Positions 32,461 to 41,257 of a stretch of DNA of 64,000 nucleotides are shown here, piece by piece. The position numbers were made by a program, and so were the translations under genes. The notes beneath the pieces are model-generated. The model was not told where the DNA came from and made no database searches. It was given only the letters and a program-made list of their open reading frames with translations. The stretch covers positions 44,155-108,154 of the forward strand of contig CAZOHC010000001.1 in the NCBI GenBank assembly GCA_964579845.1. The letters run 5' to 3'. Each line of letters opens with the position of its first letter. Position 1 is the stretch's first letter. Origin of the DNA: CAZOHC01 sp964579845. GTDB lineage: Bacteria > Patescibacteriota > Microgenomatia > Levybacterales > UBA12049.

Positions 32461-34944
32461 TTAACATTCGCTATAGCCACAACTATAGCATTTTTTACAA
32501 CCCTCTTCATACGCAAAACTACTGGTTCCGCACTCAGGGCAGATATCAAATAGGTTTGTTGTGGAGCTTGATAGATCATAGCCTTTTTCCTGAGGGATCA
32601 TCGCAAGCTGTCCTTGAGGAACTGCTGCTTCGGAAGAAACTTGCTCTGAGGGTTCATCATGTTTCACACCGCTTCCGTTCGTGCTCCCTGCTGATACTGT
32701 CGCCGGAGACTGGAGCACCTGCGCGACAACTTCTTTATCTTCGACTTTCCCGTTTACTTTAAAATTTGAGTGCTTCGCAAGTGTTTTCGCCACGGCATCC
32801 GGTAATGAGCGAACCCGATTCTCTCCGAATCCGATGCTTCTTGCACCGCCCAGACCTGATAATTCCGAGATGATCTCTCGCATACGCTCTCGTGTCGGAA
32901 CAGGGCTGTGAACACGGAGAACAAAAGAAATCATTCTGCCTAAAGCATCTGCCATTGCCATCAGGTCTGAACCTGATTTACCGTTATTAATAAAGACCTC
33001 AAACGGCTCGTTCTTCTCGTTGTGATTAATCGTGATATAGGTTTTCCCCGTCGGACTGGCTGTTTTATATGTGGTTCCGGTCAGCATCATCGGTCGGGAC
33101 ACACGAGGTGTGGCAGGAATAACAGGTTCAACAGGCACTGATTTTTCAGCAGCTTGTTTATCAACAGCAGCATCTTTCTTTTTCTCATCAACGCGCTCTA
33201 ACACACCAGCACGTGAGCCGTCGCGGAAATACGTTACACCTTTCAGCCCCATATCATAGGCCATCATATATAACGTCTTCACGTCATCAATGGTATGAGC
33301 ATTCGGTGCGTTAACGGTTTTGGAAATCGAAGAATCAATATACTCCTGAGCAACTGCCTGCACTCGAGCGTGCTCAAGCGGCGTCAGGTCATTGGATGAG
33401 ACAAAGTAGTCAGGTCGCTCTTCAGTCGGGTGAGCGTTTTTCCAGATCTCAAGCAGTGGATGGTACAGGATGTGCTCGCCTGTTCTGTCACGTCGAACAA
33501 AGGTAAACTCATATACAGGCTCAATTCCTGATGAAACACCGGAGAGGAGGGATGTGGTTCCGGTTGGAGCAATTGTTAACAGGACAGCATTGCGAATACC
33601 GTTTTTCGCGATTTTGTTCTGGATTGCTTTCGGGAGTGCTTTAATGTGATGGCCTTGCATGTATTTGTCCGCATCAAACATCGGGAACGCACCTTTTTCT
33701 TTCGCAATATCAGCTGATGCGTCGTATGCATTATCTCTGAGTGTTGCGAAGATCTTCTTAATAACCGGAAGTGATTCCTCAGAGCCATATCGGATTTTCA
33801 TTTTGATTAGAGCATCTGCAATACCCATAATTCCCAGACCTGTTCTTCTGATATCTTTTGCACATTTTTCATTTTCTTTATAGAAGTAATAGGTATCGTC
33901 AATAACATTGTCTAAAAAGCGCATCGCGATACGCACGTCATTCCCGAATGCCTCGTAATCAAACGTACCAGCTTTATCATTGGCGAGGTCTTCTCCTTTG
34001 ACATACGCTGAGAGGTTCATCGCACCGAGATTACAGACAGCCCATGGGCCAAGCGGCTGTTCTCCGCATGGATTGGTCGCCTGCAGTCGTTCAAAATACC
34101 AGGTATTACTCCATTTATTTGAGCGCTCCAGGAAGTGAAGGCCGGGCTCAGCTGATTTCCAGGCAGCGGTACAGATCAGATCCCAGAGTTCCCGCGCTTT
34201 AACTGTTTTATAGACTTTCACTGCTCCGCCGAGTTCTTTCCACTTTGCCATATCGCCGTCCCAGTCTGAATCATACTTCGGATCATCAAGATCAGGATAC
34301 ATGAGGTCCCAGTCCGAATCATCTTTGACAGCCTGCATAAATGAGTCAGAAATACAGACAGAGAGATTCGCACCGTTAATTTTTGAGACATCCTGTTTTA
34401 CCGTAATAAACTCCTCAACATCAGGATGCCAATCCCAGAGCATGAGCATGGTAGCACCGCGACGCGAACCACCCTGCTGCACAATATCATGGGTTGCGAC
34501 TGAGAAGAGGTTTGCCCAGTTGACAGGCCCTGAGGACGTCCCGTTTACCTTACGGACACGAGCTCCACGAGGTCGGAGTGAGGATAGGTTCAGCCCGACC
34601 CCGCCTGAGCGAGCTTGAATTTCAACTAATTGGCCAAGGGATTCGAGGATACCGCCACGGGAATCTTTCGGAGATGGAATCACAAAGCAGTTAAAATACG
34701 TAACCTGGTAATCAGTTCCTGCTCCTGAGAGGATACGACCGCCCGGGACAAATTTAAAATCCGTCATGACGTCGTAAAACTTTTTCTGCCATTCACGGCG
34801 GACTTCTTTACTTTCTTGTTTAGCAACCCCACGGGCAACTCGCTTCCACATCTCTTCAGGAGTAGTCTCCGTCGGATCTCCGGCTTCATTCTTTAAGGAA
34901 TAGCGATCTAAGAATACTTTTTGTCTGATACCGTCAAGTTTCAT
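32461..34944 (-). CDS. nrdJ: adenosylcobalamin-dependent (class II) ribonucleotide reductase
   Basis: Makes deoxyribonucleotides using an adenosylcobalamin-generated radical, so it works with or without oxygen. The 827 residues contain the active site NPCGEQPLG (radical Cys and Glu), TGLGIMGIADALIKM, and the phosphate-binding APTGTTSLLSGVSSGIEPVYEF. The C-terminus has a Cys-rich tail (CPECGTSSFAYEEGC, CYSCGYSEC) for reduction by thioredoxin-like partners. No N-terminal ATP cone is visible. It follows nrdR by 3 nt and shares its NrdR-box promoter; B12 supply genes lie just downstream. Confidence 0.96.
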   Translation of the reverse strand: MKLDGIRQKVFLDRYSLKNEAGDPTETTPEEMWKRVARGVAKQESKEVRREWQKKFYDVMTDFKFVPGGRILSGAGTDYQVTYFNCFVIPSPKDSRGGILESLGQLVEIQARSGGVGLNLSSLRPRGARVRKVNGTSSGPVNWANLFSVATHDIVQQGGSRRGATMLMLWDWHPDVEEFITVKQDVSKINGANLSVCISDSFMQAVKDDSDWDLMYPDLDDPKYDSDWDGDMAKWKELGGAVKVYKTVKARELWDLICTAAWKSAEPGLHFLERSNKWSNTWYFERLQATNPCGEQPLGPWAVCNLGAMNLSAYVKGEDLANDKAGTFDYEAFGNDVRIAMRFLDNVIDDTYYFYKENEKCAKDIRRTGLGIMGIADALIKMKIRYGSEESLPVIKKIFATLRDNAYDASADIAKEKGAFPMFDADKYMQGHHIKALPKAIQNKIAKNGIRNAVLLTIAPTGTTSLLSGVSSGIEPVYEFTFVRRDRTGEHILYHPLLEIWKNAHPTEERPDYFVSSNDLTPLEHARVQAVAQEYIDSSISKTVNAPNAHTIDDVKTLYMMAYDMGLKGVTYFRDGSRAGVLERVDEKKKDAAVDKQAAEKSVPVEPVIPATPRVSRPMMLTGTTYKTASPTGKTYITINHNEKNEPFEVFINNGKSGSDLMAMADALGRMISFVLRVHSPVPTRERMREIISELSGLGGARSIGFGENRVRSLPDAVAKTLAKHSNFKVNGKVEDKEVVAQVLQSPATVSAGSTNGSGVKHDEPSEQVSSEAAVPQGQLAMIPQEKGYDLSSSTTNLFDICPECGTSSFAYEEGCKKCYSCGYSEC

Positions 34945-34947
34945 AGT

Positions 34948-35397
34948 TTAATTAGTTAAGGTCTTCACTTCTTTTTCAAAATCCTCTGCATCAACAAACC
35001 GTTTAAAGACACTCGCAAATCTGATATAGGCGACTTTATCGAGTTTTTTCAGCTCACCTGCAACGATCTCACCTATTCTCGCACTCTCAATCTCACTTTT
35101 CTCAGCGCACCTGGTCTCCCGTTCGATTGCAGTCACAATCCGCTCTATCTCTCCTACAGGAACAACTGTTTTCTCACATGCCCTGAGAATTCCTGTTTTT
35201 AATTTATCCCGATCAAAACGTTCACGTTTTCCGTCACGTTTGATCACGATCAAATTAACTGTTTCGATACGCTCATACGTCGTAAACCGCTTCGCACATG
35301 AAAAGCATGCCCTCCGCCTTCTGATCGTATCTAGGTCTTCATTATCCCGTGTTTCAACAACTTCTGTTTCCCGGCTACCGCAATAAGGACAATGCAT
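34948..35397 (-). CDS. nrdR: transcriptional repressor NrdR
   Basis: A 149-residue regulator of ribonucleotide reductase genes, with an N-terminal zinc ribbon (MHCPYCGSRETEVVETRD ... CFSCAKRFTTYER) and an ATP cone (LIVIKRDGKRERFDRDKLKTGI) that senses ATP/dATP. The frame opens at 35439, but ATG 35397 gives the canonical MHCPYCG start. It is first gene of the nrdR-nrdJ operon and likely represses itself through the two palindromes at 35436-35485. Confidence 0.96.
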   Translation of the reverse strand: MHCPYCGSRETEVVETRDNEDLDTIRRRRACFSCAKRFTTYERIETVNLIVIKRDGKRERFDRDKLKTGILRACEKTVVPVGEIERIVTAIERETRCAEKSEIESARIGEIVAGELKKLDKVAYIRFASVFKRFVDAEDFEKEVKTLTN

Positions 35398-35435
35398 ACA
35401 TCTCGTTTCTCCAGTATTTCGAGCCTGATCCGAAA

Positions 35436-35488
35436 ACACTAGATTTAGTATCCAAGAAAATCATAGGCCACTACATAGGTAGTGTCAA
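35436..35488 (-). promoter_or_regulatory. nrdR-nrdJ promoter with two NrdR-box-like palindromes
   Basis: Minus strand: TTGACA (35488-35483), 17-nt spacer, TATGAT (35465-35460). One palindrome, CACTACATAGGTAGTG (35469-35484), fills the spacer. The other, ACACTAGATTTAGTAT (35436-35451), sits at the expected transcription start and fits the 16-bp NrdR box. Their centres are 33 bp apart, about three helical turns, as needed for cooperative NrdR binding. The spacer box has looser internal spacing. Confidence 0.8.
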
Positions 35489-35563
35489 GAGATCAGAATA
35501 GATCAGGAAAAAAGCTTATGCGTAACGACATGTATTCCATAATGTTTTCTTACATTTCAGGAC

Positions 35564-36127
35564 CTATTTCCCCGCGACAGAACCGGCAAGTTGTATATAC
35601 TCCCGGGAACGTTTTAAAAGGAGTGAAAAATCTTCTTTCTTCTCTCCATCGAACCGGTCAGCTTCCTTGTGCAGCAGCTCATCATGTTTTTGGGCTGCAG
35701 TATAGAGTTTATCAGGAAGAGTGCCGAGTGTGTCTTTAACTGACGGATCTTCACGCTGTATGGTTGATAAGCCTGTTATCGCTTCATGCAGGTAGTTTTG
35801 TCCTTTAGAAATAGTAGTTATGGCGAGTCCGACATCCGGGTCTTCCTTATGCAGAAGAAATAAACCTGCTTGAAGCCGTTTATCTGCTTGCAAAAGATCA
35901 AACTCAGCTTTTTTTACAGGATCAGCAATAAAAAAACTCACAATTCTGTCACGGGCTGCTTTCAGCAGATAAAAAGGATTATCAGGCAACAACCCGGGAT
36001 ATGGTAAGGCATATGAGACCGAAGGAACAGGTGTCGGTGTCTGGGTATCTATTTTTAGCGATTCTTGGGCAAATGAAGGAGTTACGAGGAGAAACAGGAA
36101 AACTACGACTGAAATGATACCTTTCAT
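35564..36127 (-). CDS. secreted DUF5667 protein
   Basis: A 187-residue protein with a cleavable-type signal peptide (MKGIISVVVFLFLLVTPSFA, then Q) and the DUF5667 signature LPYPGLLPDNPFYLLKAARDRIVSFF, followed by a helical region. DUF5667 proteins are secreted and frequent in CPR bacteria; function unknown. TATAGG lies 9 nt before the ATG. The gap to nrdR (35398-35563) otherwise holds only the nrdR promoter. Confidence 0.8.
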   Translation of the reverse strand: MKGIISVVVFLFLLVTPSFAQESLKIDTQTPTPVPSVSYALPYPGLLPDNPFYLLKAARDRIVSFFIADPVKKAEFDLLQADKRLQAGLFLLHKEDPDVGLAITTISKGQNYLHEAITGLSTIQREDPSVKDTLGTLPDKLYTAAQKHDELLHKEADRFDGEKKEDFSLLLKRSREYIQLAGSVAGK

Positions 36128-36151
36128 AGTTGCGCTCCTATACTACTCAAA

Positions 36152-36805
36152 TTACTCAGTGTTTGCAAGCGAATGATCAGGGAGCAGTGCCATTCTTTGG
36201 GCATTCATAATCGCTTCGACTGCGCGAAGTGTTTCATCAAGAGCATTGTCTTCGTTTTCAACGAGGTAATCACAGTCCCGATATTGCTTCATTTCCCAAA
36301 CGACTAACGGTTCGTTCCACCTAATCTTGGCCTTTTCTTCACCTTCTGATGCGTATACACGCCGCTTCATTTCAGTAATGTTGGGTGCGGAGATATAGAC
36401 AAAGACAGATCTTGGCACCATTTCTTTTATTTTTGCTTTAATATTCTTCACGCCCTTTGCCTCAATCCGCCAGACAACATCAACACCCTGTGCCAACGCA
36501 TCGGTCAGAGTTTTTTTCTGCGTTCCGTAGAGCTCTCCTCGAAACTCTACCCATTCAAAAAATGCTTCCTCAGCGATTAAACGTTCAAACTCTTCTCTGG
36601 AGAGGAAGTGATACGCCTTGCCTTCTTCTTCCCCGTCGCGTGGTTTCCTGCTCGTTGTTGTCACGATCTTTAGTGCAGTCGGGTACTTTTTTAAGAAGGC
36701 TGCGATAACGGTATCTTTTCCAGCACCACTCGGACCGGTCAAGACAAGCAAAACGCCTCGTTTCTTTTGGTCTGTCAGTTCTTCTTCAAGAGGTTTTACC
36801 ATCAT
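36152..36805 (-). CDS. gmk: guanylate kinase
   Basis: Phosphorylates GMP to GDP. The P-loop GPSGAGKDTVIAAF (about residue 24), the GMP-binding TTTSRKPRDGEEEGKAYHFLSREEF, and FEWVEFRGELYGTQKKTL are diagnostic. At 217 residues it has a normal core plus a short N-terminal extension and tail. The start overlaps the GAPDH stop by 4 nt, so the two are probably co-translated. Confidence 0.93.
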   Translation of the reverse strand: MMVKPLEEELTDQKKRGVLLVLTGPSGAGKDTVIAAFLKKYPTALKIVTTTSRKPRDGEEEGKAYHFLSREEFERLIAEEAFFEWVEFRGELYGTQKKTLTDALAQGVDVVWRIEAKGVKNIKAKIKEMVPRSVFVYISAPNITEMKRRVYASEGEEKAKIRWNEPLVVWEMKQYRDCDYLVENEDNALDETLRAVEAIMNAQRMALLPDHSLANTE

Positions 36806-37842
36806 ACCGCGGAGTTATGGACCAGGAGGACTTCTTCAACAAGCCGATTAGCGTAGCCATACTCATTATCATACCAGGCAATAATTTTCACCATATTCCC
36901 GCCGACCACCTGCGTCAGAGATAAATCAACAATAGAGGAATGAGAGTTTCCGATAATGTCTGAGGAGACCAGCGGATCCTCGGTTACCATCATGATCCCT
37001 TTGTAAGCATCAGTCTCTGCTTCTTTTTTCAGTAAGTCATTTACTTCTTCAACAGTCGTATCTTTCTTTAACAGAAAGGTGAAATCAGAGAGTGATCCGA
37101 CGGACACAGGAACGCGAATCGCGAGTCCGTTAAAAATTCCTTTCAGCTCAGGGATCGCCTCAGCAGCAGCAAGCGTCGCACCGGTCGACGTCGGAATAAT
37201 ATTCAGTCCCGCAGCTCGTGCTCGACGATAGTCTTTATGTCCTCCGTCATGGAGTCGTTGATCTGAGGTATATCCGTGGATCGTCGTCATCATTGCTTTT
37301 TCAATACCGTAGGTTTTCTGCATGATGTTAGCAACCGGTGAGATACAGTTCGTGGTACACGATGCATTACTGATTACTTTTTCTCCTTGGTACTGGTCAG
37401 CATTTACTGACAGAACATAGGTCGGGACTGATCCTCCTTTGACAGGTGCTGAGAGGATAACTGCTTTCGCTCCTGCATCAAGGTGTTTTTTCAAGTCTTC
37501 CTCTTTCGTAAATGCACCGGTTGACTCGATAACCACATCAACCTCGTGCTTTCCCCACGGAAGAAGTGAGGGATCGCGCTGAGAGTAAACAGGAATTTCC
37601 TTGCCATCAATGAGGAATGATCCGATATAATCACCTTTTTCTTCTGCCTTTTTAAAGGAAATATCCATCGGCAAAAATCCATAGACGGAGTCGTACTTGA
37701 GGAGATACATCCACCCTTCGATATCAGTCGAGTGACCTGCATTAATCGCGACAACTTCAATCTCATCACTGTGGTGTTCAAGTATCACCCGATGCGCGAC
37801 GCGCCCGATTCGACCGTAACCGTTAATCGCAACTTTTACCAT
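36802..37842 (-). CDS. gapA: glyceraldehyde-3-phosphate dehydrogenase
   Basis: Oxidises glyceraldehyde 3-phosphate to 1,3-bisphosphoglycerate. Visible are the Rossmann start VAINGYGRIGR, the active-site SNASCTTNCISPV with catalytic Cys, the TTIHGYTSDQR segment with the His partner absent at its usual place but H in the same motif, and the terminal WYDNEYGYANRLVE. It has 346 residues, a few more than usual. TATAGT lies 8 nt before the ATG. With tpiA it supports a lower glycolytic route. Confidence 0.95.
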   Translation of the reverse strand: MVKVAINGYGRIGRVAHRVILEHHSDEIEVVAINAGHSTDIEGWMYLLKYDSVYGFLPMDISFKKAEEKGDYIGSFLIDGKEIPVYSQRDPSLLPWGKHEVDVVIESTGAFTKEEDLKKHLDAGAKAVILSAPVKGGSVPTYVLSVNADQYQGEKVISNASCTTNCISPVANIMQKTYGIEKAMMTTIHGYTSDQRLHDGGHKDYRRARAAGLNIIPTSTGATLAAAEAIPELKGIFNGLAIRVPVSVGSLSDFTFLLKKDTTVEEVNDLLKKEAETDAYKGIMMVTEDPLVSSDIIGNSHSSIVDLSLTQVVGGNMVKIIAWYDNEYGYANRLVEEVLLVHNSAV

Positions 37843-37891
37843 ATATCTAAACTATACCGAAGACATGTTTATTACGCAAGTAGAAATCCCA

Positions 37892-38923
37892 TTAATTCGT
37901 AAACTCTTGGGTATACATCTTCCCGTAGATCCCCCCATCCATCACACCGATGCCGATTTTCCCGAAATTCTCAGAGAGGATATTTGCTTTATGCCCAGGA
38001 GAATTCATCAATCCCTGCATCGCAAAAACAGTCGTGGGTGCCAGTGCGAGGTTTTCACCTGCGGCTAAGAATGCTATGCCTGATGCTTCCATTCGGTCAA
38101 ATGGTGACAGCGGTGGATCGTCCGGTGTGTAATGTGCGCAGTTGCACCTGCTGAACATGTCCGCCGAGTTTCCTCTCGCCAGATCACGAAGCTCTGTATC
38201 AAAAATAAGTGGTTTCAGTCCGCGCCTAACTCGCTCATGATTTACCATGTGAAACATCTCTTGCTCTGCGTCTTCATCAACGCTCGGGTGCTGTACCGTA
38301 AAGCCCAGGTCCACTGACTCACTACTCTCCGGTTCAATCGTCAAATAGGTCAGCGTATCCTTGAGCGCACCTCCGAAAACTTCATTTATTTTTCCTTCAA
38401 TTACCGCCGTGTTAGCAATCAGTAACGGGCCGGTCCGCGAACCTGAGACCAGCTCTTTTAAAGCCGGTGATGAAGGGAGAGCGATAACAACACTAAGCAA
38501 AAATGTCAGGACGATAAGTGCTGAAATCAGACCCGGTACCATGCCGAGCCAATGATTAAGCCCTGAGAAGCGCTCGCGGACAACATCAGGCAGTGACGGA
38601 ATAGGATAGCGGTGAACGAGAAATTTCAACAGCAGATTCAGCCCGATCTCAGCTCCGAGTGCGATACAGAAAAACCCGAGCGCATTAGCAAAGCCTTGTG
38701 GCATAGCAAAAAGCATCATGAAGACAGTACCCGCAGCTGTATAAAATAACAGTGCCAGAAGAAAAGAAAGGATAAAGCTCAGGAGGTCAAGCGTGGCCAA
38801 GAAAAAACCGACGACATACCCCTCATACAGATAAAACGCGACAACCGCAAGAACGATAATGTCTAAAATATTAAACGGTAAGGTCGGAAACTGCAGTAAT
38901 GTGAATAACTCGGTAAAGCTCAT
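37892..38923 (-). CDS. CvpA-like membrane domain fused to a CAP/SCP domain
   Basis: A 343-residue fusion. Residues 15-175 form four transmembrane segments of the CvpA (colicin V production) family; residues 220-343 are a secreted CAP domain. The latter has FHMVNHERVRRGLKPLIFD, His in CAHYTP, GENLA, and MNSPGHKANILSENFGKIGIGV. The same fusion in other bacteria is often next to serine proteases, absent here. Role in the envelope is unknown. TATAAT lies 14 nt before the ATG. Confidence 0.85.
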   Translation of the reverse strand: MSFTELFTLLQFPTLPFNILDIIVLAVVAFYLYEGYVVGFFLATLDLLSFILSFLLALLFYTAAGTVFMMLFAMPQGFANALGFFCIALGAEIGLNLLLKFLVHRYPIPSLPDVVRERFSGLNHWLGMVPGLISALIVLTFLLSVVIALPSSPALKELVSGSRTGPLLIANTAVIEGKINEVFGGALKDTLTYLTIEPESSESVDLGFTVQHPSVDEDAEQEMFHMVNHERVRRGLKPLIFDTELRDLARGNSADMFSRCNCAHYTPDDPPLSPFDRMEASGIAFLAAGENLALAPTTVFAMQGLMNSPGHKANILSENFGKIGIGVMDGGIYGKMYTQEFTN

Positions 38924-39019
38924 ACGGTCGTCTTCTTATTATACGCAAAACCCGATTCCCTGTCCCCTGGAAACTGAGAGTTTTTGATAGGAAGAAATGA
39001 AACATGGTATTATTACCAC

Positions 39020-41179
39020 ATGAAAGTGAAAGTTATCAAGAAGAAAAAGCTGCCCCGGAAACGGTTTCTTTTCCTGTGGCTCCTCCTTCTCTTACCGATT
39101 CTGATCGCAGTCGGTGTTTTTTACTATTATATTCTGAAAGACCTTCCCTCACCGACGCATCTGAGCACGAATTCGCTCGGCCAATCAACCCAGATCTATG
39201 ATCGTAACGGTGTCAGGCTGTATACAATCTATGATAATAAAAATCAGACCTTCGTTCCGTTAAAGACGATTCCCAGAAACCTTCAGCTCGCAACCTTGGT
39301 GGCTGAGGATAAGGATTTTTATAAACACGGCGCGATTGACCTGCGGGGTGTCGCCAGGGCGTTCTACGCAACAATCTTCCAGAAAAACCTTCAGGGTGGG
39401 TCAACACTCACACAGCAGTTAGTAAAAAACAGCTTGCTGACGCCGGAGCGCACTATTCAGCGTAAACTCAAAGAACTCATTCTCTCATTCGCAACTGAAG
39501 CGCTCTATTCTAAAGATGAGATTATCGAGATGTATCTGAATCAGGTTCCTTACGGTGGGACAGCCTACGGTGTTCAAGCTGCGTCAAGAATGTATTTCGG
39601 AAAAGACGTGGATAAACTGACACTGGCAGAGAGTGCACTGTTAGCCGGATTTCCTGAATCACCTTCAACCTATGCACCGTTCGGATCACGCCCTGAACTC
39701 GGCAAGCAGCGACAAGAATATATCCTCAGGAGAATGCAGGAAGAAGGATTTATCACCGCGAAAGAACGTGAAGAAGCACTGAAGCAAAAAATAAGCTTCA
39801 GAAGCACGATCAGTGAGATCAAAGCACCGCATTTTGTGTTTTATGTACGGGATCTTTTAGTAAAAAAATACGGTGAACGAACGGTCAACGAAGGCGGGCT
39901 CCAGGTCAAAACCAGCCTGGATCTCTCAATGCAGGAATTTGCAGAACAAACCGTTGCCAGTGAAGTTGCGGAGTTAAAGCGATTTAACGGTAGTAACGGC
40001 GCAGCGCTGGTCACCAACCCCGGGACAGGAGAGGTACTGGCAATGGTTGGTTCCAGGAACTACTTTGACCAGGAAATTGACGGGAATGTGAATATTACCC
40101 TGTCACATCGACAACCAGGCTCTTCAATTAAGCCGATTAACTATGCTGTAGGATTGATCAAGGGATATGCTGCTTCAACCCCTTTCATCGATAAAGCAAG
40201 TTGCTTTCCAGGAAGGCCGACGTACTGTCCGAAAAACTATGACGGGAAATACCACGGTGTTGTTTCTTTCCGAAATGCACTCGGCAACTCACTGAATATC
40301 CCGGCCGTACAGATGCTGAAAGTAAACGGGCTGGATGCTATGATTGCAACAGCCTCGGCGATGGGTATTACAACCTTTAAAGATCCGGAGCGCTATGGAT
40401 TATCACTCACCTTAGGCGGTGGTGAGGTCACGATGACTGATATGGCAACTGCCTTCGGTGTCTTCGCAAACAGAGGCTATCGTATTGACCTGCATCCGAT
40501 TTTAAAAGTCACTGATAAAACAGGAAAAGTGCTCGAAGAATATACCCCACCTGAAAGTCCTATTTTCGGAAAAAAAGTATTACCACCCGGCGTTGCGTTT
40601 ATAATCTCAGACATTTTACAAGATAACGGAGCCAGAACAATGGCGTTCGGGCCAAACTCCATGCTTCGCATTCCGGGACAGACAGTGTCAGTCAAAACAG
40701 GTACGACCAATGATTACCGGGATAACTGGACGATCGGCTATACCCCTTCCCTGCTCACAGCTGTTTGGGTAGGAAATAATGATAACACCCCGATGAGCGG
40801 CGTTGTCTCAGGTGTCACAGGAGCTGCTCCGATATGGAACACACTGATGACGGAGTTTCTCAAAGATAAACCTGCCGAACCGTTAGCACAGCCTTCTGAT
40901 GTTATTTCGCGAGCAGTCTGCACCAGTAGCGGGAGCATTCCTCCTGCTGAGGGATGTCAGACACGACGCGAGTATTTCCTCAAAGATTATCCTGTCAAGC
41001 AACCGATTACCAGGCGGGAAAAAGTGTTTATTGATAAAGAAACCGGCGATATTGCACCGGCAGGTAAGACAGAAAATGTTGAAGAGCGGGAAGAGACGAT
41101 TATTATCGACCCACTAGGAAACCGTTACTGTCTGACATGTCCGCACCCCTCCCCGAGTGAATCTCCTCAACCCGAATAG
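39020..41179 (+). CDS. class A penicillin-binding protein (PBP1A-like), first copy
   Basis: Polymerises and cross-links peptidoglycan. A basic N-terminus and one transmembrane helix (about residues 15-38) precede the GT51 glycosyltransferase domain (EDKDFYKHGAIDLRGVARA, GGSTLTQQLVKN). The transpeptidase domain follows with active-site Ser in PGSSIKPINYA, GNSLNIPAV and KTGTTND. The 719-residue length is normal. TATTAT ends 6 nt before ATG 39020, which is preferred over the frame start at 38984. Next to it is a paralogue of similar layout. Confidence 0.95.
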   Translation: MKVKVIKKKKLPRKRFLFLWLLLLLPILIAVGVFYYYILKDLPSPTHLSTNSLGQSTQIYDRNGVRLYTIYDNKNQTFVPLKTIPRNLQLATLVAEDKDFYKHGAIDLRGVARAFYATIFQKNLQGGSTLTQQLVKNSLLTPERTIQRKLKELILSFATEALYSKDEIIEMYLNQVPYGGTAYGVQAASRMYFGKDVDKLTLAESALLAGFPESPSTYAPFGSRPELGKQRQEYILRRMQEEGFITAKEREEALKQKISFRSTISEIKAPHFVFYVRDLLVKKYGERTVNEGGLQVKTSLDLSMQEFAEQTVASEVAELKRFNGSNGAALVTNPGTGEVLAMVGSRNYFDQEIDGNVNITLSHRQPGSSIKPINYAVGLIKGYAASTPFIDKASCFPGRPTYCPKNYDGKYHGVVSFRNALGNSLNIPAVQMLKVNGLDAMIATASAMGITTFKDPERYGLSLTLGGGEVTMTDMATAFGVFANRGYRIDLHPILKVTDKTGKVLEEYTPPESPIFGKKVLPPGVAFIISDILQDNGARTMAFGPNSMLRIPGQTVSVKTGTTNDYRDNWTIGYTPSLLTAVWVGNNDNTPMSGVVSGVTGAAPIWNTLMTEFLKDKPAEPLAQPSDVISRAVCTSSGSIPPAEGCQTRREYFLKDYPVKQPITRREKVFIDKETGDIAPAGKTENVEEREETIIIDPLGNRYCLTCPHPSPSESPQPE

Positions 41180-41257
41180 TCACTCATCCGGTTTTACTGC
41201 TTTTCAAGGCCAAACTGCTTTAGTATAATCGTCTGACCTCCTGCTCTCGTTCTTGCT

